A stretch of 6,872 bases of DNA from contig JAUXFA010000063.1 in assembly GCA_030620285.1 (NCBI GenBank), forward strand, positions 1-6,872, given 5' to 3'. A program made the translations under genes and the position numbers. The stretch's first letter is position 1; the number at the start of each line of letters is the position of its first letter. The notes under the pieces are model-generated. The model saw only the letters and a list, made by a program, of their open reading frames with translations, was not told the DNA's origin and did no database searches. This document shows, one piece after another, positions 1 to 5,280 of the stretch. Source of the stretch: Piscirickettsiaceae bacterium (GTDB taxonomy: Bacteria; Pseudomonadota; Gammaproteobacteria; Nitrosococcales; Methylophagaceae).

Positions 1-133
1 ATGCAGTTGAGGACAACATGCCGGCATAGAAGTTATCGACTACGTAATACATAGTGTTGAAAAACATGCCAACACTGGCGGGAATGGCAAGGTTTTTAAG
101 CAATTGAGGGATCGGGTCTTTAGTGAGATCCAA
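1..133 (-). CDS. MATE family efflux transporter, N-terminal fragment (partial, runs off left edge)
   Basis: Only the first 44 codons lie in the window, read leftwards on the minus strand. The peptide opens with MDLTKDPIPQLLKNLAIPAS and continues with GMFFNTMYYVVDNFYAG. This matches the start of MATE (multidrug and toxic compound extrusion) proteins: a short cytoplasmic 'DLT..PIP' lead, then the first membrane helix with the 'N-T-x-Y-x-x-V-D-x-x-Y-A-G' pattern. MATE proteins are inner-membrane antiporters that export cationic drugs or metabolites against Na+ or H+. I chose the TTG at 131-133 because it follows an AGGA ribosome-binding site by six bases, and the only in-frame codons between it and an upstream TGA are not ATG, GTG or TTG. 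The gene is divergent from pxpA, so it could share control with it, but its substrate cannot be read from this fragment. The family call is fairly secure; the subfamily (NorM, DinF or other) is open. Confidence 0.8.
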   Translation of the reverse strand, partial: MDLTKDPIPQLLKNLAIPASVGMFFNTMYYVVDNFYAGMLSSTA

Positions 134-255
134 GAGAATTCCTAGTGTGATGGTAGCCGAGAAGGCTGATCAATTTAGTTTCACTTTTCCATAACTATTT
201 AAAATACGCAAGTTATCAATGGTGCGATAGCGAAAATGTCATTAATATAGACTTT
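134..255. promoter_or_regulatory. Divergent intergenic region with a spaced inverted repeat (MATE / pxpA)
   Basis: About 120 bases separate the divergent MATE and pxpA starts, so promoters for both must sit here or overlap the gene starts. The region is AT-rich. ATAACT at 191-196 and AGTTAT at 211-216 form a 6-base inverted repeat whose arm centres are 20 bases apart, about two helical turns, as a dimeric regulator could use. A TAAAAT at 200-205 inside the repeat could be a plus-strand -10 box, but no good -35 element stands at the right distance. I could not fix a minus-strand promoter. No strong Shine-Dalgarno motif precedes the pxpA ATG. The repeat is short enough to be chance. Confidence 0.3.
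140..145 (-). promoter_or_regulatory. Ribosome-binding site deciding the TTG start of the MATE gene
   Basis: On the minus strand this reads CTAGGA, with the AGGA core six bases before the TTG start codon. It is the only Shine-Dalgarno-like motif near the first MATE-like residues, and it supports a non-ATG start. Confidence 0.5.
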
Positions 256-939
256 ATGAAACTGATTAATTGTGACTTGGGTGAATGCTTAACGCCAAAT
301 CCAGATGAGATGATTATGCCGCTTATTGATATGGCGAGTGTTGCTTGTGGTGGCCATATTGGTGATGACGATAGTATGGCTGCATCTATTAAATTGGCCA
401 AACAACATAGTGTGCGAATTGGTGTTCACCCTAGTTATTTTGATCAAGAAAATTTTGGCCGACTTAGCCATTCAATGTCAGCAGCAGAATTGTTTGAGCT
501 TGTTTATAAGCAGGTTAAATATTTTCAAAACTTGTGTAAGCAGCAGGGTGCAACCCTAGAATATATCAAGCCTCATGGCGCTTTGTACCATGATATGATG
601 CAAGATCCAGAGGTATTGAATGTGTTGTGTGATGTTATTTATGCCGTAGATTTGCCATTGTCTTTAGTGGTGCAGTCAGGCATTAATACGGTGTTATTTG
701 AAGATATTTCAACCGATAAAAATATTCAATTTCTGTATGAGGTTTTTGCTGACAGGGGATATCAATTACATCAACTGATAGCGAGAGGTGAGCCTGGTGC
801 GATACTTGAAAAACCACAGGATATTGTAGAACAGTACCACTATTTTTCCTCAGATTACGCTAACAATATTGATACGATTTGTTTCCATTCGGATAATCCG
901 GCATCGGTGGAAGCACTTAAGATATTGAAACAGAGCTGA
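256..939 (+). CDS. pxpA: 5-oxoprolinase subunit A (LamB/YcsF family)
   Basis: This encodes a 227-residue cytoplasmic protein of the LamB/YcsF family, near the usual length of about 245. With PxpB and PxpC it forms the prokaryotic ATP-dependent 5-oxoprolinase, which opens 5-oxoproline (pyroglutamate) to L-glutamate. Family motifs run in order: NCDLGE at residues 5-10, ACGGHIGD at 30-37, GVHPS at 56-60, FGR at 67-69, IKPHGALY at 104-111, EVFADRGY at 162-169 and CFHSD at 209-213. The commoner forms as I recall them are ACGFHAGD and CVHGD, so two motif positions are slightly divergent. ATG at 256 is the natural start because the first motif begins at residue 5, although no strong Shine-Dalgarno motif precedes it. 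The stop shares one base with the pxpB start (TGATG), as expected in a co-translated operon. Family and role are well supported by the order of the three genes. Confidence 0.93.
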   Translation: MKLINCDLGECLTPNPDEMIMPLIDMASVACGGHIGDDDSMAASIKLAKQHSVRIGVHPSYFDQENFGRLSHSMSAAELFELVYKQVKYFQNLCKQQGATLEYIKPHGALYHDMMQDPEVLNVLCDVIYAVDLPLSLVVQSGINTVLFEDISTDKNIQFLYEVFADRGYQLHQLIARGEPGAILEKPQDIVEQYHYFSSDYANNIDTICFHSDNPASVEALKILKQS

Positions 940-1619
940 TGTTCAGTATTAAGTTAGCAGGTGAAAATTCCATTATTATTTATTTTGGTGATCATGCTTC
1001 TCCAGATTTGATTGAAAAAATTCGCTTTTACAGACAATTAATAACTGATGAGCTGGGTGAAATTATTATCGATGTTGTACCGTCATATACAACATTGATG
1101 GTCAGCTATCAGTTAGATTTAGTAAGTCACATTGAATTTTGTAAACAGGTAGAAGAGTTCTTAAACAAGCCATTTAAACCTAGTGCATCGAGTTCAAACT
1201 TGATTGAAATTCCGGTTTATTATGGTTTGGATGTGGGATTGGATTTAGAGCAATTATTAATTGATAGCGATCTCAATCTTGAACAATTTATTGAGATACA
1301 CAGCTCACCGACTTATTTGGTTTATGCCATTGGCTTTAGTCCAGCCTTTGCTTTCTTAGGTGAAGTAGATGAACGAATTAGAAGGCCTCGATTGCACAAT
1401 CCAAGAATTAATATCCCAGCGGGTAGTGTTGGTATCGCTGATAATCAAACAGCAGTTTATCCAATTGACTCATCAGGCGGCTGGAATATTATTGGCCAAA
1501 CGCCAATAGATCTATCTCTTGATAATTCAGATAATCTGACGCGATTTACCGCGGGTGATCATGTTCGGTTCCTCCCCATTGATAAGCAACAATATCTGAA
1601 TCTTGGCGGCATATTGTGA
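939..1619 (+). CDS. pxpB: 5-oxoprolinase subunit B (KipI/YbgJ family)
   Basis: A 226-residue cytoplasmic protein matching the KipI/YbgJ carboxyltransferase-like family, close to the usual length of about 220. Recognisable blocks are IPVYYG at residues 91-96, HSS at 121-123, GFSPAFAFLG at 132-141, IPAGSVGIADNQTAVYP at 159-175, GGWNIIGQTP at 180-189 and a C-terminal GDHVRFLPI around 206-214. In Bacillus subtilis the homologue KipI inhibits the sporulation kinase KinA, but next to pxpA and pxpC the expected role is the 5-oxoprolinase complex. ATG at 939 overlaps the pxpA stop by one base, so translation is probably coupled. An oddity is Ala136 in the GFSPAF block, where the usual motif is GFxPGF. 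The last four bases overlap pxpC (GTGA). I am confident in the family and fairly confident in the role. Confidence 0.92.
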   Translation: MFSIKLAGENSIIIYFGDHASPDLIEKIRFYRQLITDELGEIIIDVVPSYTTLMVSYQLDLVSHIEFCKQVEEFLNKPFKPSASSSNLIEIPVYYGLDVGLDLEQLLIDSDLNLEQFIEIHSSPTYLVYAIGFSPAFAFLGEVDERIRRPRLHNPRINIPAGSVGIADNQTAVYPIDSSGGWNIIGQTPIDLSLDNSDNLTRFTAGDHVRFLPIDKQQYLNLGGIL

Positions 1620-2524
1620 GTTTTAAAGTCATCAAGCCGGGATTTTTATCATTGGTTGAAGATTATGGCCGTTTTGGTTTGGCACAATATGGATTAAGCC
1701 AGTCGGGCGTGATGGATGAGCATGCTTATTGTTGGGCTAATCATTTATTAGACAATCATTTTAATGATGCGGTATTAGAGATTACCTTTGGTGGTTGCGA
1801 ATTAAAGGCACTGACAAATAGCTCGATCGTTGTGACTGGGGCTGATTTAGATTTCAAAATCAATGGAAAGGAACAGTTATTGTGGCATGTATTGAGCATC
1901 AAACCTGATGATGTTTTAACGTGGTCAATGGCAAAAAATGGTGTTCGATCTTATTTAGCGATAAAAAGTGGATTTCAGACTAAGGAGTTGTTTAATTCTA
2001 GATCGGTCAATTTACGTGAACATATTGGTTCGAAGCTGGCGGAGGGAGATGAACTCCTTAGTAAGATTGATGTTCCTGAGGCAGTGCAACATGCCATACC
2101 ATCACATTTTGTACCTGATTATAAGCAAGACCTCATACTTCGCTTATTACCGAGCTATCAATTTGACCAATTTGATTCACAGCAAAAACAAATATTTTTT
2201 AATCAACGTTATACCATCAGTAGTGCATCCGATAGAACAGGGTGTCGTCTTGAAGGGCAAGGTATTCAAAATGTTCCGTCAACCATGATTTCGGAAGGTA
2301 TAAGCTACGGTAGCGTTGAAATAACAACTCAAGGTTTGCCGATTATTTTATTAAAAGATAGCCCAACAATAGGTGGCTATCCTAAAATTGGCACCATGTT
2401 TTCATTGGACTTGGCAGATTTGGCTCAGCGTCAATCAGGAAGTAAAGTAATATTTGAACTAATAAATATTGAAACAGCACAGAAAAAACGCAATGATTTT
2501 AATGCGTTTTTTGCAATTAATTAG
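1616..2524 (+). CDS. pxpC: 5-oxoprolinase subunit C (KipA/YbgK family)
   Basis: A 302-residue protein of the KipA/YbgK biotin-dependent carboxyltransferase-like family, normal for single-domain members of about 310. The N-terminus has KPGFLSLVEDYGRFG (residues 7-21) and the SGVMDEHAYCWANHLL block (30-45). The C-terminal half has SDRTGCRLEG (205-214), an ISEGISYGSVEI block (225-236) and GGYPKIGT (253-260), all typical of the family. It should form the PxpBC part of 5-oxoprolinase, which is thought to couple ATP use to ring opening with PxpA. The start is GTG at 1616, overlapping the pxpB TGA by four bases (GTGA), which suggests coupled translation without its own strong ribosome-binding site. 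The middle, residues 120-145, is less conserved than I would expect: a block that usually reads like LGSRATDL appears as FNSRSVNL. The final codons carry a hairpin-T-run element, described separately. Confidence 0.92.
   Translation: MSFKVIKPGFLSLVEDYGRFGLAQYGLSQSGVMDEHAYCWANHLLDNHFNDAVLEITFGGCELKALTNSSIVVTGADLDFKINGKEQLLWHVLSIKPDDVLTWSMAKNGVRSYLAIKSGFQTKELFNSRSVNLREHIGSKLAEGDELLSKIDVPEAVQHAIPSHFVPDYKQDLILRLLPSYQFDQFDSQQKQIFFNQRYTISSASDRTGCRLEGQGIQNVPSTMISEGISYGSVEITTQGLPIILLKDSPTIGGYPKIGTMFSLDLADLAQRQSGSKVIFELINIETAQKKRNDFNAFFAIN
2483..2512 (+). terminator. Candidate intrinsic terminator inside the 3' end of pxpC
   Basis: AAAAAACGCA at 2483-2492 and TGCGTTTTTT at 2503-2512 are perfect 10-base inverted repeats around a 10-base loop. 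On the plus strand this gives an A-tract, a short CGCA/TGCG stem and six T residues, the usual plan of a Rho-independent terminator. It ends ten bases before the pxpC stop triplet, so the T-run encodes Phe-Phe. The GC part of the stem is only 3-4 pairs, so termination may be partial. The A/T symmetry means it could work in either direction. Confidence 0.5.
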
Positions 2525-2529
2525 AGAGG
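2523..2529 (+). promoter_or_regulatory. Ribosome-binding site of ung
   Basis: AGAGAGG overlaps the last two bases of the pxpC stop codon and ends four bases before the ung ATG. It fixes the ung start and gives ung a translation signal of its own, independent of pxpC. Confidence 0.55.
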
Positions 2530-2533
2530 TTAT

Positions 2534-3214
2534 ATGGTTTTAGAAAAGGCCCCTAGTTGGAAACCAGAACTTGATAGCGAGTTTGAGCAGCAATATATGC
2601 AAGATCTTAAGCTGTTTTTGAGAGCTGAAAAAAATCAACATAAAATTATTTATCCTCATTCATCAAATTGGTTTCATGCTTTAGAAACAACACCATTAGA
2701 TGAAGTGAAAATTGTTATTTTAGGCCAAGATCCTTATCACCAGCCTAATCAAGCACATGGTTTGTGTTTTTCAGTATTACCAGGAGTGAGAACACCACCT
2801 TCATTGGTTAATATGTATAAAGAATTACAAGCAGATTTAGATATTGCACCAGCTAATCATGGCTATTTAGAAAGTTGGGCAACTCAAGGGGTGTTATTAC
2901 TTAATGCAGTACTGACTGTAGAAGATTCAAATGCTAATGCGCATAAAGGCAAAGGCTGGGAGCAGTTTACCGATAAAGTTATTGCGACAGTGAATGATCG
3001 TTGTGAGCATATAGTATTTATGTTGTGGGGTAGTTATGCTCAGAAAAAAGGCGCTGTGATTGATGCAGAAAAGCATCTGGTATTAAGAGCTCCGCATCCC
3101 TCACCCTTGTCTGCTCATCGTGGATTTTTAGGATGTAAACACTTTAGTCAGGCCAATGCGTATCTTCAACAAAATGGTAAGACAGTTATTGATTGGCAGT
3201 TGCCCTCATTATAA
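2534..3214 (+). CDS. ung: Uracil-DNA glycosylase, family 1 (UDG)
   Basis: A complete 226-residue family-1 uracil-DNA glycosylase, close to the 229 residues of the E. coli enzyme. It cuts uracil from DNA, starting base-excision repair of deaminated cytosine and misincorporated dUMP. All hallmark residues are present. The water-activating loop GQDPYH is at 64-69 with catalytic Asp66. The uracil-stacking Phe79 lies in the HGLCFS stretch. LLLN at 121-124 supplies the uracil-reading Asn124. [10 protein letters not shown] at 188-197 supplies catalytic His188 and the base-flipping Leu192. The [10 protein letters not shown] segment (111-120) is also classic. It starts nine bases after pxpC with its own ribosome-binding site, but the candidate terminator in pxpC suggests it is not simply a fourth gene of that operon. 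A weak promoter-like pair (TTGAAA at 2469-2474, AATGAT at 2492-2497, 17-base spacer) inside pxpC could serve it. Identity is essentially certain. Confidence 0.98.
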   Translation: MVLEKAPSWKPELDSEFEQQYMQDLKLFLRAEKNQHKIIYPHSSNWFHALETTPLDEVKIVILGQDPYHQPNQAHGLCFSVLPGVRTPPSLVNMYKELQADLDIAPANHGYLESWATQGVLLLNAVLTVEDSNANAHKGKGWEQFTDKVIATVNDRCEHIVFMLWGSYAQKKGAVIDAEKHLVLRAPHPSPLSAHRGFLGCKHFSQANAYLQQNGKTVIDWQLPSL

Positions 3215-3230
3215 TTGGCTCGAAATAATA

Positions 3231-3265
3231 CCTTGTTCACCCTGAGTGTAACGAAGGGTGAAAGG
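3231..3265 (+). repeat. Hairpin repeat, copy 1 (forward)
   Basis: The arms TTCACCCT (3236-3243) and AGGGTGAA (3255-3262) pair perfectly, and CCT 3231-3233 with AGG 3263-3265 can extend the stem past a two-base bulge. The 17-base core CCTGAGTGTAACGAAGG (3241-3257) recurs inverted about 35 bases downstream. The core resembles a CCTGAG-N5-CGAAGG palindrome family that I recall as common in intergenic regions of many bacteria. There is no T-run after it, so it does not look like an intrinsic terminator. Confidence 0.6.
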
Positions 3266-3287
3266 TCTAAATTAATGGTAAATTCTT

Positions 3288-3310
3288 TATCCTTCGATAA
3301 GCTTAGGATA
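3288..3310 (-). repeat. Hairpin repeat, copy 2 (inverted)
   Basis: The arms TATCCT (3288-3293) and AGGATA (3305-3310) pair perfectly. On the minus strand the core at 3291-3307 reads CCTAAGCTTATCGAAGG, matching copy 1 at 13 of 17 positions. The stem pairs outside the core differ from copy 1 but stay paired, as if structure rather than sequence were kept. Confidence 0.55.
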
Positions 3311-3325
3311 ATCCTGACTTAGGAT
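3311..3325 (+). repeat. Small hairpin next to repeat copy 2
   Basis: ATCCT at 3311-3315 and AGGAT at 3321-3325 form a 5-pair stem over a 5-base loop. It begins directly after copy 2 and shares the ATCCT/AGGAT arms, so it may be a degenerate or truncated third copy. The stem is short and could be chance. Confidence 0.3.
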
Positions 3326-3372
3326 GGTCGGTGACTATTTTTATTATCATTACAGAATGATTAGCCTTGCCC

Positions 3373-3381
3373 TGCTACAAT
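3373..3381 (+). promoter_or_regulatory. Extended -10 promoter of yheS, probable leaderless start
   Basis: TGCTACAAT matches the extended -10 pattern TGn-TATAAT with one mismatch. Seven bases, GCGCGCC (3382-3388), separate it from the ATG at 3389, so transcription should begin at or within a base or so of the start codon. No convincing -35 box is seen, as is common for extended -10 promoters. The GC-rich discriminator resembles that of promoters sensitive to growth rate or ppGpp; that is inference. No Shine-Dalgarno motif lies before the ATG. Confidence 0.55.
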
Positions 3382-3388
3382 GCGCGCC

Positions 3389-5275
3389 ATGATAAAGTTT
3401 AGCCAACTCTCAGTTCGCCGTGGTACGCGGTTATTATTTGAATCAGTCAACCTGATTATTCATCCTAAACAAAAGGTTGGACTGACCGGTGCTAATGGTA
3501 CTGGTAAGTCGAGTCTATTCGCTTTACTGCAAGATCAATTACATGCTGATCATGGCAGTGTTTTTATTCCTGATTCTTGGGTGATTGCTCATGTGGCACA
3601 AGAAACTCCTGCTGTTGATTTGCCTGCAATTGATTATGTATTACAAGGCGATGCTGAATACATACAGCTACAACAGCAATTGCTTAAAGCAGAAGTTGAA
3701 CATGATGGCCATCTTCAAAGTGAGCTACATGATAGGTTAGCAGCGATTGATGGTTACACAGCGCGTAGTCGAGCGGGTCGATTAATGCATGGGTTGGGAT
3801 TTATGGGTGAGCAAGAAAATTCAGTCGTCACCTCATTTTCAGGTGGTTGGCGAATGCGATTGAACTTGGCACAAGCATTGATGTGTCGTTCAGATTTATT
3901 GTTATTAGATGAACCAACTAATCATTTAGATTTAGAAGCCGTTTATTGGTTGGAAGAATGGCTACGAAACTATCAAGGTACCTTGATATTGATTTCTCAT
4001 GATCGGGATTTTCTGGATCGGGTTGTCACTCAAGTTGTGCATATTGAGCAACAAGGAATGAAAGCCTATACCGGCAATTATTCTGCGTTTGAATTAGCAC
4101 GTGCTGAACATTTAGCCCATCAGCAATCAGCACATAATAAACAGCAACGTGAAATTGCCCATATTCGTAGTTTTGTTACTCGATTTAAAGCACAAGCAAC
4201 AAAAGCAAGGCAAGCACAAAGTAGAATCAAAGCATTAGAGCGAATGGAATTAATTGCACCAGCTCATGTGGACTCACCATTTCATTTTAGTTTTTTACCT
4301 CCAACTCGTTTAACAGCACCATTAATTAGTTTAGATAAAGTTGCGGTGGGTTATAACGAACAAGCCATTATTTCAAAGGTGAAATTATCATTGGTACCGG
4401 GTGATAGAATTGGTTTATTAGGTCCAAATGGTGCTGGCAAATCAACATTAATAAAACTAATAGCTGGGGTATTGCCACCTTTACAAGGCAAACGCAAAGA
4501 AGGCAAAGATATAAAAATTGCTTATTTTGCCCAGCATCAATTAGAACAGCTAACTCTAGATGAAAGCCCATTACAGCATTTGCAGCGGCTTGATAGATTA
4601 GCGTCAGAAACGGAATTACGAAATTTTATTGGTGGTTTTGGTTTTCATGGTGATGATGCTCTTGCTCCGGTAGCGCCATTTTCAGGTGGTGAAAAAGCCC
4701 GTTTAGTGTTGGCGTTATTGGTATATCAAAAACCAGCATTATTATTGCTGGATGAGCCGACTAATCACCTTGATTTAGAAATGCGTTTAGCCCTAACAAT
4801 GGCGCTGCAAGACTTTGAAGGTGCGTTAGTAGTGGTTTCACATGATAGGCATTTATTACGTACCGTAGCCAATGATTTGTGGCTGGTATCTGATGGTCAA
4901 GCTAAAGAGTTTGATGGCGACTTAGATGATTATCGTCAATGGCTATTAAATAAAAATAAGCCTGTTAAAACAGCTAATGAGCCAAATAGTAATAAAAAGA
5001 AGGATGATCGGCGGGCCGCAGCAGAAGCTCGGCAAAAACTACAGCCACTACGAAATACGGTAAAAAAATCGGAACAACAAATGGAAAATTTGCAGAAAAA
5101 ACTGGCTGCCGTTGAGGGACAATTAGCAGATGGTAGTCTGTATGAAGATAAAGCTAAGGATCAATTAAAAACATTATTGTTAGCGCAAGCCAACCTTAAA
5201 TCTGACTTAGATGAAGCAGAAATGGTGTGGTTTGATGCTACTGAACAATTAGAAGCAGCTCAGGTAGGAGAATAA
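3389..5275 (+). CDS. yheS: ABC-F family ribosome-associated ATPase, YheS type
   Basis: A 628-residue soluble ABC-F protein with two ATPase domains and no membrane segment, very like E. coli YheS (about 637). ABC-F proteins bind the ribosomal E site and help stalled or difficult translation. Domain 1 has Walker A GANGTGKS (residues 34-41), signature SGGWRMRL (151-158), Walker B LLLLDEP (170-176, catalytic Glu175) and H-loop SHDRD (His204). The basic P-site tRNA-interaction linker lies at about 240-310, including ATKARQAQSRIKALERME. Domain 2 has GPNGAGKST (345-353), SGGEKARL (432-439), LLLLDEP (451-457, Glu456) and SHDRH (His485). A charged, probably coiled-coil tail runs from about 535 to the end. 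An in-frame ATG at 3380 would give 631 residues, but it sits inside the -10 box; ATG 3389 gives MIKFS, aligning with the MIVFS start of E. coli YheS. It heads a two-gene unit with uup. Confidence 0.95.
   Translation: MIKFSQLSVRRGTRLLFESVNLIIHPKQKVGLTGANGTGKSSLFALLQDQLHADHGSVFIPDSWVIAHVAQETPAVDLPAIDYVLQGDAEYIQLQQQLLKAEVEHDGHLQSELHDRLAAIDGYTARSRAGRLMHGLGFMGEQENSVVTSFSGGWRMRLNLAQALMCRSDLLLLDEPTNHLDLEAVYWLEEWLRNYQGTLILISHDRDFLDRVVTQVVHIEQQGMKAYTGNYSAFELARAEHLAHQQSAHNKQQREIAHIRSFVTRFKAQATKARQAQSRIKALERMELIAPAHVDSPFHFSFLPPTRLTAPLISLDKVAVGYNEQAIISKVKLSLVPGDRIGLLGPNGAGKSTLIKLIAGVLPPLQGKRKEGKDIKIAYFAQHQLEQLTLDESPLQHLQRLDRLASETELRNFIGGFGFHGDDALAPVAPFSGGEKARLVLALLVYQKPALLLLDEPTNHLDLEMRLALTMALQDFEGALVVVSHDRHLLRTVANDLWLVSDGQAKEFDGDLDDYRQWLLNKNKPVKTANEPNSNKKKDDRRAAAEARQKLQPLRNTVKKSEQQMENLQKKLAAVEGQLADGSLYEDKAKDQLKTLLLAQANLKSDLDEAEMVWFDATEQLEAAQVGE
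5265..5270 (+). promoter_or_regulatory. Ribosome-binding site of uup, within the end of yheS
   Basis: TAGGAG lies in the last codons of yheS and ends ten bases before the GTG at 5281. The spacing is a little long, but it is the best Shine-Dalgarno motif here and no other ATG, GTG or TTG is in frame nearby. Confidence 0.5.
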
Positions 5276-5280
5276 TAATT

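Noticed and set aside
134..255. Riboswitch or small RNA upstream of pxpA
   Set aside because: The gap is only about 120 bases and I see no conserved riboswitch core or stable extended stem beyond the short inverted repeat.
326..559. Open frame overlapping pxpA on the same strand, and similar frames at 1968-2288, 6119-6301 and 6461-6664
   Set aside because: They lie wholly inside well-identified genes in another frame and show no recognisable family or ribosome-binding site.
3313..3342. Possible intrinsic terminator after ung: a bulged CCTGAC/GTCGG stem followed by a T-run at 3338-3342
   Set aside because: The stem is short and bulged, and the T-run begins about seven bases beyond it, too far for a normal intrinsic terminator.
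3380..3388. Upstream in-frame ATG at 3380 as the yheS start
   Set aside because: It lies within the TACAAT -10 box, so it would not be in the transcript from that promoter, and the E. coli YheS N-terminus aligns with the ATG at 3389.
3974..3985. A 12-base palindrome CAAGGTACCTTG that recurs exactly at 6736-6747
   Set aside because: Both copies encode the conserved Q-G-T-L just before the H-loop in homologous ATPase domains, so shared protein ancestry and codon choice explain it.
4368..4571. Minus-strand open frame inside yheS with hydrophobic stretches, and minus frames at 216-401 and 289-471
   Set aside because: They are antisense to strongly conserved coding sequence (Walker A region of yheS, pxpA N-terminus), and their hydrophobicity is a by-product of AT-rich antisense.
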